Positions 33,096 through 47,858 of a stretch of DNA of 64,000 bases are shown here, in pieces (the first letter of the stretch is position 1; every line of letters begins with the position of its first letter). The stretch is from Panonychus citri (taxonomy: Eukaryota > Arthropoda > Arachnida > Trombidiformes > Tetranychidae). The notes beneath the pieces were generated by a model. The model saw only the letters and a program-made list of their open reading frames with translations, was not told where the DNA came from and ran no database searches. A program made the position numbers and the translations under genes. The DNA is taken from the NCBI RefSeq assembly GCF_014898815.1, contig NW_026515543.1, positions 3,348,001-3,412,000 of the forward strand, read 5' to 3'.

Positions 33096-35907
33096 AATGT
33101 TGATGATAAACTAACATTCAGATGGAAACAAATGATAACATTGTTGTTGTTTTTTCTTTTACCATGAAATTGAAATATTATCGTTCTGATAAATCAGTTA
33201 ACAGGAATAAGAAACAAAAACAATCAGGTAAATCTGACAAGACGTAACAACAATTGATAGATGTAAACAAAAGTTTACCTGATAAAATTGATTGGAAAGG
33301 TTTGATTTTGAACAGAAATTATCATGAAAAAAATATCATGTTAAAATTATTCTGATTATTTTAATGTTTCCTTAATGGTTTTGATAATGATTATGATATT
33401 TATCATGAAATTATTTCAATTCTTATCCTGTTTCATGAAATCCTCATGAGGATGAAACAAATAAACTACTTACCCGAAAGTTTGTCAAGTGTTTTCTCAT
33501 CTAACTCACAATTCATTCAGAATAATATAAATATAAGTCAGAATTTTTTTCATCCATTATTTTTTCGCCCTCATCTTTCATGGAGAAAAGAAATACTTTC
33601 TCTCTCACTCATGATCATCATGAAGATAATGATGATATTCATCTTGATTAACTCAGAACTTTTTTGCTGCTTCTCTTGTATATAAACTGTGAAGTGGATT
33701 TGTTTGATTTGTAAAGGCAACATTGTGTACAATACAATTAAGAATCACAATCAACCAGGAAGATGGTGAAAACAAATACTAACCATCATGATAATCATCA
33801 TGAAAAGTTGAAGATAAAGTTCATTCCAAGCTGAATCCTAATACACAACCAGTAAAGAGTAAAAATTTATCATGAAACGAAAAAAAAAAGATTCTTATTT
33901 TGACTCATCTTAAGGTGTAACAATTTAGATCCATAAATGATAACAATTAATAACCATAATCATATCTCATGTTGACCGATAAAACCAATAAATGTAACCA
34001 TCAATTTCAAACTGAATCAATTCAATTGTCAATTGACAAAACCCCTTCTGTTTATTAACGATAATTATTGGTAATAATCATCATCAACTCGGGAATCATT
34101 TTGATAACAAAATGAAAGCTAATCCTCATAAGATTAACAAGGAACGGAAAAAAAATCTATTAGATCCTAAACTTATCCATGGGGCTATTATGGCCAAATT
34201 AGATTCACCTCTTCCTCTCCCACTCCGATCCTTAACCCACCGCCACCATCACCTCTCCTTTTTTTTCAATCATTTCAACTATTATTATCTTAATCATCAT
34301 CATCTAAAATGTTAATCTAAACCACATTGATGGCTCACAAGTGATTGATATGTTAATATAATCCCAGAGTGAAAGGTAAGTTCTGATTCCCCTGAAAAAA
34401 AAACTTTCAGAACTTTTTTTCCTCCTCATCGTGTTCAACAGTTTCCACTCACAACTAATACAAATAAATAACATTTAACACACATTAATGTCAGATTAAT
34501 GACCATTTCAAGTTATATTATCTTCATCTTCATCATTATCATCATTGATAACTTTATCTCTCTCTCTCTTTCTTACTCTATCAACGTAATAATGACTTTC
34601 ATTGAGAGAGTTGGGAGAGAGAGAGAGATGAAGATAAATCCAATCTGAATCCTGAAAGAAGATTGAATTTACAATCTCTCTTTTTAATGTAATCAGATTT
34701 TTCCCTTGTCTTCAGAGTCTCTTCCTGATGATTATCATTAACAAACATAACAATTTATTTTCCGGTCAACAGCAATTTAGAAAATGAAAACTTTTAAATT
34801 GTTATCATCACTTATCCAATAGGATTGAATTTTCCAGAAAAAAAGAGAGGATAAGTTAATCTCGATGTTAATGATAATATAAACAATTAAGGATTAACTT
34901 TCCCTTTGATTGGAAGAGGAAAAAAAATTAAATTAGATTTAGTATTTTGAACTGAAAACTGTGATTTTATATTGATTCATTTTGGGTTTGATTGTTATGT
35001 TAATTGTGGTGATACAATGAAGGTAAAACTTGTCAATTGACCATTTGACCAACAATGACAAACATTAGTTTCTCAGGTATATATTATATGAAAGGTAATT
35101 GTTGAATGATGATGATAATGATAAGAGATGAGGATGAAAAGTGATGATAAAAAAGTAAGACAAATTGTTTAAAAAGCCCTCAAGGGATATAAGTCAAGTT
35201 GATGAGTTTGAACCAAGTAAACATTGTAAAGCACTTGCCGATGAAGATGATAATGATAAAATGGATCATCCTCATCTTTTACCTTCATCATCATGTGGGA
35301 GTTCAAATTAAACAGGGAGTGAGAAAGAGTCTCAGTCTCATGATATAAAACTTTGGAAACCTTAAATTTGGTAAATATATAAAAAAAGGGCAACAGGAGA
35401 AAGGAAAGAAAAGAAGAAGAAGAGAAATTCAAAAGGAAAAGGAAATGATGATAATAATGATGATAGAAAAGGATGATGGAGATAAGGAGGAAGATGGAAA
35501 AGGCCAGTGAAAGAATACACTGTGAATGTTATATGTATTTTATTACATTTTATACGCATGAGAACTTTATCTTTCGTCGAACTCACTCAGAACAAAATCA
35601 AAGTGATTCGTGTTTCATTCATTTTTTTCCCTTCTCATTCAACATTCAAGTTCATCATCCTAAGCATCATCTTCATCTTTCATCATCCCTGATAATTCAA
35701 AATCGAATGGTAAATGTTATCCAAATTCAAATTGTTCTAAGTGGTTAGAACAATTTCTTTTCTTCTTCTTCCCTCTCGATTTTGTACCAAGTTGATTTTG
35801 TTTTTGTTTCTCTTTCGGTGGAAAATTTTTTCTATTGGAAAACTTTTACTTCCTCAATAAGTTAAAAAGTGTAAACAGAGGATTATAAAAGTTAATTGTT
35901 GTTGATT

Positions 35908-38900
35908 ATGGTTATCCAAACATTTGAATCCAATTCGACAGCGATGATTGTTAATGAACCTGTTAATGGACATGTTAATCAATTGATTAACAATCATTCA
36001 AACAGTTTCACTCCTCGGTCAATTGTTAAATCATCTACTCGTAAAGACACAATTGAACCAAAGTTAATTGATACCAAAAGTGTCACACCAACACCAACAA
36101 TTGTTACCAATCCAAAGGTGACAACAATTAACGGTAATTGTTACAATAATCCGTTCCAACAATCATTAACACCTTATCATAATTATCAACAACACTCAAA
36201 TTATGCAAGTTATCATCATTTAAATAGTAACAATCAAGCAACTGGATTAACCTCATCATCTTTGTCACCAACACTTTTTTATCAACGCAAGGGCTCATTT
36301 TATATTCTGTTATCACTTTTAATTCTGGGAATTGTTTTGCTCATTTTAATTGCTGTTGGGTCAATAATTGTCTACATTACCTGTAAGTATTATGATAACA
36401 ATTGAAAATTGTTATTAACAATTAAGCTAATCAACTTTGCCCCAGCAAAAATCAGCTTGAAAACTTGTATGAAAATCAATCACTATTTTAGTGTTTTTTT
36501 TTGTTGCAAACTTACATAAATTCAATCAGGGAAAAAATTAAATCGTTGATTAAAAGTTAATCATCTTGTGAATATAATGTATTAATCAATTATGATTAAG
36601 GTTGATTAACATGAATGATCATCAAGGTGAGTTGAACTCTAACCCAATCTACAAGTAAAATATTATCTTGCAAGTGAAAAAAAACTCAATAGATTTTTTT
36701 TCAATTTTCTTGATATAAAAAAATAATCATCTCTCAACCACCTACATCATCATCTTGAGCATCCTTTAGCCCCATTACCCACCCACCCTTTGAATTTATC
36801 CTTATCTTCATCTTCAACTCTTCACACTCTTGAAAAATCATCATCATCATCATCTCCATGTTAAGGCTCATTGATAAACATTAAAATCCAAAAACATTAA
36901 CAACATTTTCTTATCTTGATATTATTCATCCTAACCCACCTTCCAACTTTTCCCTCCTTCATACTTACCACCCTCTTCCTATCATCATGAAGATTCTGAT
37001 GAAACTATTACAAAGATTTCCTGATGATTATGATGAGAAAATTTCACTTACATATTCAGACTTATATCCAACACGTACAAATAAATGTTATCGTAATAAT
37101 TTTCACTCCCACTTCACTCCCAGCATTTGAGATTCAACCTTATTATCAAACAATTTGATTCATAAAAACTGAATGATAATGATGATGATAAGGAAACATT
37201 TCAACATTTGAGTAAAAATCATTACGATAATTTCACCAAAAACTTTGAAAGAAACTAGAAAACTAGAGTATTTAAGTATCCTGAATACTCATCAAATTGT
37301 TTCAATATCATGCTGAGTATCATGAGAGTATATTAACATGATTAAAATGAATAAAAGATAAAATGTAAATTGAGAATTTTAAATTTTCTATTTTTCTCTC
37401 TGTTTTGTTCAACATTTAACAAGATTATTATTGTAACATTATTGAATCTTCATCATGAGAGTATAAACTTTTCCATGACTATTTCCATGATAACAGAATT
37501 GCATATTAATTAGATAATTTCAAATGTTTACAATCATTTTGATAACTTTTATCCTCTCATTTTGTGGTTTCAAATTTGCTCAATCAAATTAATCTGTCAA
37601 TTGATTCATTCAACTGAATTTTGTTATGATCGATCATCTTTAATTAGGATTAATTGCTCACTGATTGTTGATGTTACTCATTTCTCTCATATTGATTATA
37701 TTTCATCTCTTAGATTCATCAGTTTATTCAGTAATTCAGTTAATCATAATCTCTCATGTTAATCAACTGAATTGAAAATTTTAACATGATAATTTTTATA
37801 TTCCTGATTCATTGTTTGTTAGAATCGATTACAAATCGATTTCGACTATTATTATCATGATATTGGCTGAATATCCTATAGCTACGATAACCTATAATAC
37901 CCTGAATTCTGAGCGATTTTCATGGTAAAAGTTCAGAGATGCTCAGTAGTTTAAGAATCGTACAAAAAAGATATTCTCTTGAAGGAAAAAAACATCGTCA
38001 TGATTGAGAAAACTTTAATCAGTCAACTATTCAAAGTTAACCTTTCGAAATGAATTAATTATGATCAATAATCAACTCAATCGATCAACAACAATTAATA
38101 AATTGTTGACAATCAGAAGGCAAAAAAAAAACTAAATGATTACGATTAAAGTCAAACTTTTACCAACTAATATTTATATCAAATTGATTTCTCTCATTGA
38201 TTAGAAAAGTTAATCAATGATTTAACAATTTAAACCACAATCAAAGGCAACCGTTGATCTTAATTGTTACTTTGCTTCTTAAAATAATCAATAATTAATT
38301 TCTAATGATTCACTTTCACCTTAATTGTTACAGATTCTCAGAGAGCTAAAACAAGGATTACAATTGAAAGAAAAGGTAAATTTATAATGATGGTTAACCT
38401 TTTAATCACTTCAACTAATCATACCAATTAAGAGCTACAATTAGTATCCATTAAGGATAATAATTAGTAAATTGTTGGATGAAGTTTTTGTTAAATACAA
38501 ACAACAACAATAGAAAACATTGTTTCTTGTTTTTCGATGGAAAAAATTGAAAAATTAACTCAACCTGAACTTTTTTATCTCGATTCAATTTCTGATTCCA
38601 TTGAATTGAGCTCATGGTTTATCATGCAAACCAACATTTTTCATCTTCTCATGTCAAGGATTCTTATATTTTCACAGATATTTTTCGCCTCATTTCAGTC
38701 TCATCATCATCTTCATCCAATTTAGTAGTGAAAAAAGTTCTAAAAATATCGAACTCGAGAAACTTTTCCTTCTCACCTTTTGTTTCCGAGGTTTCGATTA
38801 AGATTAATTATCATCAATTCCGTTTCTCAGCTTCAGAATTTCATCATACATGTATGATCAATTGAAGAAGAAAATATTTTACTAGAAAATTTCTTCCATC

Positions 38901-41900
38901 CGATGACCCTTCTCATCTCATAAACTGACCCTTACCTATTGACCCATCGAACTGAGGGAAAAGAAAAAAAAAGTTCTAACATAATCAATCAACTTTTTCA
39001 CTTTACCTTCAACAACCAGAATTGAATAACTTTCATTGGGAGATTAATTTTTATTATATTGAAATTGAATTTTCTTTAATGCTTGATTTGATTAGAACAA
39101 TTTAATTTAATCATATTGCAACTTTTTTGACAAAGTGACCATTTTAAGCATTCGAGGGAAATGAATTGAAAATATAAACATGATAAAACTTATCAAAAGG
39201 GGAGAAAAAGTTTATCCTTAGATTTCATGAAAAGATGATAATCTAATTTGTTAATCTAATTGTTCCATCACAATTAAGATCATTGTCTTTCGATTGGCTG
39301 TTCGTTTGGTGCTGATTGTGTTTTAGATGAGGATGGACTCGAACCTTATTGCCGATGTACTCACCAGTGCGATGCCCGAGTGGAGGGTCTTGGTGAGGGC
39401 GGAGGTGGTTTCAATCACGAATACGTTTGTGGTAATGATAATGTTACTTATCCAAGTTCGTGTCACCTCAGATTGACCTCATGTCAACTTCAGCAAACAA
39501 TTTATGTTAAACATGAAGGAGCTTGTTGTAAGTATCACTAATTATCACTCAATTACCATGACAATTAACTAGACTCATCAACATGTTTCCATGTTAATTG
39601 CAACGAAAATAAACTCAAAGTCGATAAATAATATTAACAAAATATCATAAAGTGTCAAGTCAACAATTAAAACAAATGATCAGTTGATTAGTTTATCAAT
39701 AGTTGAAAGTATTAATATTTTTTTATTTAAATGAGTTAATGTTTTGTTATTATTAATACTTATTAGTTCATTGTAGTATCTTAATTGTAATTGTAAACTT
39801 TTACTGAATGCAAGTTCATTGAGGGAATGGATTGATGAGGAAAATGAAAGTTCATCATGATGAGGATGAATTTTGTTAAAGAGGTTAAGAAGGTCGTTCT
39901 AAAAATGAGTCTTAATTAGCTGATTGTTTACTTAGTTAACAAACATACTTTTAATATAATAATAACGTTGATGATGAAAAATAGTACAACATGATTTGCC
40001 TACCAACATGAATCTCTGGGTGATTCTGATTCTCAGCTCCCATGAAAATGATGAAACAATAATAACAACAAACTTAACTCAATACAAAGTTAAGTAAACA
40101 AAACAAATACATAATATTATATATAAACAGTTACTTATATTGTTGTTGATCATCATCTTCATCATTTAAGAGTCTATTATTATCATCATCTTAATCATTA
40201 TCATCGTAATAGTAATCAAATAGCAACTTGATCATCAGCTTATCACAATCAGTTTGCTAGTTGATCAGCTGATTGATTGATTGATAGATAATTTTTGTCC
40301 GTTTTCATGTCCGGTTACGTGCTGAATATTTTTCATGAAAAATGAAAATTTTTGATCATTTGGTCAATGGGAACTTCTGATTTGTAAATCATGATTATAA
40401 TCATTAGACCATAGAGATTGAGATGGAAAAATTAACAATATAAGATGGAAATTTGTAAAATCGGAACTTTTATCCTCTCTTGCTGAGCATTTGAAATGTA
40501 AGATTTCATGAAAAATTCAGTTTTGAATAATCAGAATTCAATGTTAATGGTGTCAATATTTTCACCTTTTATTTTTGCAAGAACTAAACCAATTGAAATC
40601 ATGGTCAAGTTTCAGTGTCCATTTATATATTAGCTGAGATACAAACACGATTATGATGATCATAACCATGAAGATGATAATGATCACCATGAACATATGA
40701 ATGAATATAATACTCAGATATATATATAATATTATTTATGCCATTTTCTCATCATAATCATCATCATCATAACAGATTACATGTAAAGTAGGTAAAGTAA
40801 GAAAATCTTACAAGCAGAACTTTTTTTTATTCAAATAATATTTTCATGATACATGAGGAGTGATCATGATGATCAGAATTGTTCAAAGGTGTGAAAAGGT
40901 GTATAAAAGATAAAGGTTAAGATGAGTAACAAGAACAAGAAGAAAAAAAAATCCTTACATTAGAATCAATTTATCATGACCAGCAGAACTTTTTCTCAGA
41001 ACTTTTCATTTTGGAAAATTCATTTTTTTCTTCTCTCCCTGAAAAGAAAAACTCAAAACCTTTTCATCATATTTTCTCAAGCCTATGGTGAGAAAACATG
41101 ATGAACATATTATATAACTTGACCATGATGATGATCATCATCATCATGAATTGAATTAGAGATAAAAGAACAATTTTTCTTTCTTTCAATCAAAAGTTCT
41201 GAATATTGAAAAAAATTGATTCAGAATAATAATAACATGTATCATCCATGATGTTGATGGTTAATAATTGTTTCTCAATATCATGTAGTTTCATGGGAAA
41301 AAGATTCAGAACTCAGCATAATAGTTACACTGAACTTTTGAAATGAACTTTTTGCTTTTGTAAATATATTTTTCTAATTCCGATTTATCTCTTATCATGG
41401 ATTCACCAGATTCATGTGAATATATTTTCACCATGATTACCATGAGGTTACCATGGGTTAATATTGATAAAATCAATATAAATTGGCAGCAATTTAAATT
41501 CAACCGTTAACATAATCATATGTTGTTATTATTATGATTACCTAAAGGATTAGGAATAAGTTTTTACTTTGGTGATCATATTCATTGAGATTCATTCAAT
41601 CATCCAATTGAATTGAGATTTTTTTTTTCTCTCTCTCTCTCATCCAATTGACTTGATTATCAACATGATGATCAATCCGATTGAACAATTTAAATCCAAA
41701 CAATTTAAATCCAATTGACTTTATGTGTAAAAAAAGGCAATCAAGTAATCACCAAGAAAAATGTTGGAGTGAGAAAAAAAAACTCCAACATTTTCATCAT
41801 CTAATATGAATTACGAATTTAATTTAATTTAGTTTGAAGAATGAAAATTAACTAATTAAATTAAGATGATTTTGTATTGCTAATTAAAAAGCATTTTAAA

Positions 41901-44900
41901 AATTGGAGAAAAAAGTTTTTTAATTAACTTGAGAATCAAACAATTAACTTGTTGGGAAAATTTTCCAATCCTTTTCAGTTGAGATTTAATTTTAATCTAT
42001 GTTATCGTTGATTGTTGATTAATTGTTGACGGTTAACAATTAACATCTCAATGGTTTATTTTCAATATTTGTTAACAATCAAGTTGATTAATTAATCGAG
42101 AGAAATGTTTATCACTGATTAACAGAACTTAAATTTAATCATAATCAATGTGATTAAGAAAAAGTTTCAACAGTGTTAATGAAATGATTAAAACAAGTTA
42201 ATCAAATCAATTATTATGCTAATTGTGATTATCATCTCAATACTAATAGCATAACATTGGCAATATGATTTAATTTAGTTAAATTAATTTACCTTTTAAC
42301 TGGCTCGTTGATTGTTACATCACCAAGTTAATCACCTAATTATCATATCGGTTTGATTTAATTACTAAATTTTTCCCATGATCTTGATAATCATTTTTTT
42401 TTCTTGATTGTTCAAAGAGCCAAACTAATCATGAATAATAATACAATCATTTGATTATAATTAAATTAGATTATATCATTTTTGTTCCGGATTTAATTGT
42501 GATATACCTTGAAATTTGTTAATTGTGAAAATTTTCAGCCTCAAAAAGCTGATTAGTTAATGAAAACTTTTCTAAATACTTAACCTAACATTAATTTCTA
42601 GTAATCAAATTAATTGTGCTCCAATTATTGATTCATATTGAGAAAGATATGAAAAAATATTATGATTAATATTAAAGTTGCCAATTAAATTATTAACTGA
42701 TTGCAACAAATTATCAACAATTAGACAATCACAATTAACTTTATTCATCATATTATTATTACTCCTTTCCAAACAATCAACTCACCTGTAAATAATATGA
42801 TTTATTAACTTGTCCGATTGGCTAAACAATCAAAGGGTAATTAATAATTGAAACAATTTCAATCAACATGAACAATTAATTTGTTAAAATTCATTTTAAT
42901 TGTAATACTAAAGTAAATAATCAAATGTAAAGTGATTGACATTGAATTGTTACAGTTAAATCATAACAATCAAGAGTAAAAAAAACATCATGATTATTAT
43001 TATGATAACTTTAACTCCCATTTGATAATATCATTGTTGTTGATGATAAACTGTCACAATTTGATGATAATACAGAATTGAAACAAAATTATCATCTTAA
43101 AGTTGGATGACAAAAAAATAACGGAAGGATTTAAGTCAAGAAGGAGGATGAGGAAATGGATGAGTGGATGATGAAGACAAGGATGACAGGGGATATTCAG
43201 AGAAATTCATTCAATCTGATTCAATGATGAATCTATTTTTGTTTCCTCATGAGTTTCAATCTAAATCTCCTGTCAATCTTATCCATCAATTTATTCATCT
43301 TTTTATTTTCATCAATAACATGACAATTTCATGATCAATATCATCATTGTCAATTTGATTGTCTCCTTTATTGAGATTTAATTAACTAAACATTCAAAAT
43401 TCAGATTCACCCAAGGATTAACCTTGGCTCATGATTATCATTTAATCAATTCTGTAATAAATGATTTCTTAGCATTTTTCCTGTAAAAATTTATCAATCA
43501 AATTGTAAATTGTTTCGTTACTTTAAATTCAATTGTCTTTATTTTCCCATTCATGGAAACTCTCAGATTTTTCAATCTTCATTCATGAGATGATTTAAAT
43601 ATCACCATGATAATAATTACCATTCCTAATGCAATAATATCAGATTTATATGATAATGATAATCATTGAATCTCACATTTCATCATCATAACCTTTTTTT
43701 TACCGTTATTTTCATTTTTAATCATTTGGTTACATTATCATGTAGTTTACAATTATGATACACGTACCATTGAATTCACCCTGTTTTTGTTCATGATTTG
43801 GATGATGAAAATTCTGGTTGAAACAATTTAGATTCAATTTAATCAGAAAATGCCTTCCATCCATCTCCATGGATAAAATTGAAAAATTTACCAAAGGAAA
43901 TGTTTCTCCATTGGCATTAAAATGATATTTTTAGATATGAAAATCGTTTAAAATTTATCGGGGAAAAAATAATAACAACAATCAAATTAATCATTGGGAT
44001 GAAGTTCTGATTAGCATGAAAACATTTATATATACGTGTTACAATTAACTTTTTGGGTGAACTACGATTAACCGGATTAAAAGGTGAAGTGTATTGAATA
44101 ATGAGAATTGATTATTTAACATGAAATTGTGATCAAGTTTATTGTTGATCAAATTTTAGCTTCTTGATTACGATTTGACTGATGACTTTCATGATGTTAA
44201 AGGCAAAAATGATGATGATGGTGGTGGTGGTGGGTGAATACAGGGTGGGGTTAATGGGATGAGTTTCGGATGAAATAATGATGATGATTAGTATAACAGT
44301 CTCTCAGCATTCAAGTCGATGAAAAATGAGAATCAACATTTTTATCATCACTTTTCATCTTTATATATTATATTTCTCAGCATCATCATCATTATCATCC
44401 TCTCAACACCTCGTTATCAAACTAATTGATCTTAAATAACTAATCACTTTACATGATATCATGTAAACCAAAGGCTCGATATTTATATGAATAGCAAAGG
44501 GTTTGGTTTATAACACAATTTGTATTGAGCTAATTTTTTTCATTCTATTATCATTATCTAATCATAATCAAGATTCATTGTAATTTTTTCCATCACCTCC
44601 AACAATTTAGCTTCAACGTTTGATTTTCTTGGTTAGAGATTAGGAAACAATCATGATGATAAATCATGATGAAAATATGAGAAAAGGGTTAATAAGGAAA
44701 CAGAAAGAAAGTTTTTCTTTCATTAAATTGTCATGACAATGAATCAATCAGCTGATTTGATTGATTATCTCCCAATTTTGAATCAAATTAACGCCTGGAG
44801 CAAGTTGACAATTACTTAATCATCACGATGAGGATTCTTTTCCAATATTAAGTTACACTGAAATTCAATAGTCTATCAGTTTACTAATTAAGAAATAGAA

Positions 44901-47813
44901 ATGGGAAAAAAACAGATCATATTAATCACATTGGTAACAATTTAACTTTGTCTTAACTTAATGATGATGATGATTTGCTTTTCTCATCAGCTAATATCAT
45001 GTAATCTATTATTGTTATTATTACATGAACACTATCTGAATATTACTTTCAACTTATTACTTGAAATGAGATGAACATTTACCGTTATAATGATATCGCT
45101 ATTAAAGTTTTTTACTTTTTACCATTTCTAGTTTTTTTTCCTGAATACTCACAATCTATTGTAATAATATTATTATTATTGAATAAAAATGAACTCTTCA
45201 TGGTATGAATACCTTTCATGGTAAGAAAAACATTCCCATTCAGTGACTGAATCAACTGTTTTGTTTGAAAAATAATATCAACCATTCATTTTGATTGTAT
45301 TAACGATAATCATGGTAATATAAATACAGGGGAATCTCAATAATGATTGTAACTAAATGGCAATAATATGAAAACATTCAATAATAATTAGAGTTTACAA
45401 TCAGATAGTTGATATAACATCGTCAAGCTTATCAATTGTATTATTAATTTTCTCAATTTCAAACAACGATTATCAATTAAGATACGACAAGAGCCAAATT
45501 ACTATTGTTAAAAACTAATAGACAATCAATTATGATTATCGAAATTGCTTCTTAACATTGGAAAATGTTCATTGTATTTACATGTTATTAGAACTTTTTT
45601 TTTTGATTATCTAATGGTGTTGATTGTATTTCTTTTCTTAGATGGAGTTCAGAGTAAATGTATCGATTCTGATTGTAAATATGGTTCTATATGTTCACCG
45701 GTAAAGACTGGACATGGGAGTGAATGTCGATGTCCAGAGAAATGTCTCGATTATCCTGAAGTTGTCTACTGGCTGAGGGAAAAATATCCTACCTCTCAAA
45801 GTGAATCTCTCGCTTTGACCAATGAAACTGTTTGCGGAATTGATGGTCAAGATTATGAGAATTTTTGTCAGCTCAAGAAGATTTCATGCCTTAAATCCAA
45901 GCCCATTTCTATCAAATATTATGGCTCATGTGGTAAGCACTCTAATCATAAGTATTACTTTCTCCATGTGCCCATCGAATCCCTGAGAGCTCTCTCTCCC
46001 TCCATTTTATCAATTTCTCCTTCCATTGTATCTCTCAAATTCAACCACCATCCAGAAGATTCAGAGAGGATTATCCTCATGTTGTTGTAGAAAAAAAAAT
46101 TGGAACCAAGGAAAAGAAAACAAAAATACTATTCAGATTATTAGTATTATTATATTATCTTTAACATTGATATTAAACTTGTTAGTTTATGTTTGGGTTA
46201 AACGATGAGGATAATAAAAAAAAATCCCAATCAGATTTACTCATCAACAATAGTTGGAACATCAACTGATTTGTATTAATGATAAACAATGATAATCACC
46301 ATGATCATAATCAGAATTATCATCAGGTAGAATCAGGGAAAGGAATTATAATCATCAAGGTCTAACAAATGAATAGAGATAAAATCCAATGAATTCCGGT
46401 TGGATAAAAAGATGACTTCAATTCCTTTCGTATTTGGATTATCAGTGTTTCACTTGGATGAATAATCATCATCATGAATAACAAGACAAGGGGAAAAAAG
46501 GTCAGAATGAGGAACATTTTTCTTCACGAAAATCAGTCCATACAAAGCTTATAGAATTTACATAATTCGTCGAAACGAAATGTCCACTTCTGACCAACAT
46601 ACAACAGGGAAAGTTCACTAATCATAACAATGAAAGATTTCAAGAGAAGTTCATATCAACAATTAGATGAAGAGTGAAAGCCCAAGGGAAAAGTTTCGAA
46701 GTTGAGAAAAAACTTTTCTCATACTTTTTCGTGTTTCTTTTCAACACCAACAAGTTCGAGTTTTGATTGTTCGAATTCTTTATTTCCATTGTAATCGTTT
46801 ATCGTATTATTATCTGGTCATCTTGTGTATCATCTTCATCTATTATTAAGATACAACAATAGAGCAAATTGAAAGAGATGATGATGATGATGCTACATTT
46901 GAATGTATCATCATGTTATTATTTATTATTTATGGTTTCTGATAATCTTTCCTCTCTTTTTTTCTTGCTCTTTCCTTTTCCGTTTTCATTTGATACAGAT
47001 CCTTGTTCAACCATGATGTGCCCATCAGATGAGATTTGTCAATTGGATGATGAAAGGAGACCATTTTGTTCATGTAACAATACCTGTTCAACCATGGATA
47101 TAGTTGATTCTCATCATAGTAATTTCAACAATAAGGATCAGTCTCAAGGAGATGATGATGATGATAATAGTCATCATAATAATCGTAATGGACTAACAAT
47201 AATGACCCCTACAACCTCCACCACCGGGTCAACCTCTACTATTACTACAATAGGTTCGATATCATCTTCCTCTTCCATCTCAACTGAAAATAAAACTACA
47301 TCTTCAATCTGTGGATCGGATGGTAATTTATACCAAAGTGAATGTTCACTTTTAAGAGAATCATGTGTTCAAAAGATTGATATTAAACCTTTGCCCTCAT
47401 CGAATTGTATTCAAGGTAAAGATGATCATCTTTTCAATCATCATTCGCTCCAATGGCTCCTCTCACTCACTTTCTCCCTTCTTTGTATCTTCTCTCATCT
47501 TTATTCTTTCCCTCTCATTTTCTTCATCTTCATCTTTCTTCCATCATGTGTATTCTCATCAATTCTGTGTACATATATGTTTACTCAATGTTCCTGATGC
47601 GGGGAATGATGAAGATGAGAGAACGAGAATAATGTTCTTTGTGTATATTTATATATTTTATTCCAATCCATTGCTTTTTCCATCATCATCATCATCATCT
47701 TCATTATTCTCAAGCCATCATGCTCTTTATCATCTTGTCCACTTCAATTTTGACATTATTTCAATGTTATTCTTGATACTGATTCGTTTTCCTTCAATAT
47801 TATTTACCCTTTT

Positions 47814-47858
<45 letters not shown>

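Larger units (their letters stand above)
30482..35907. other. Large gene-poor intergenic region
   Basis: 5.4 kb with no convincing exon. It contains two long GA tracts (31742-31788, 33048-33091), purine-rich stretches, T-rich stretches near 32100-32165 and ATG/GAT triplet runs. Frames at 31727, 32026, 33446, 34112, 35169-35586 and 35473-35748 are repeat-derived or low complexity. It probably includes the 5' flank of the follistatin-repeat gene. Confidence 0.5.

Noticed and set aside
46869..46998. Upstream part of the frame leading into exon 4 of the follistatin gene
   Set aside because: It precedes a good acceptor (TTTGATACAG) and the spliced phase fits exon 3, so it is intron.
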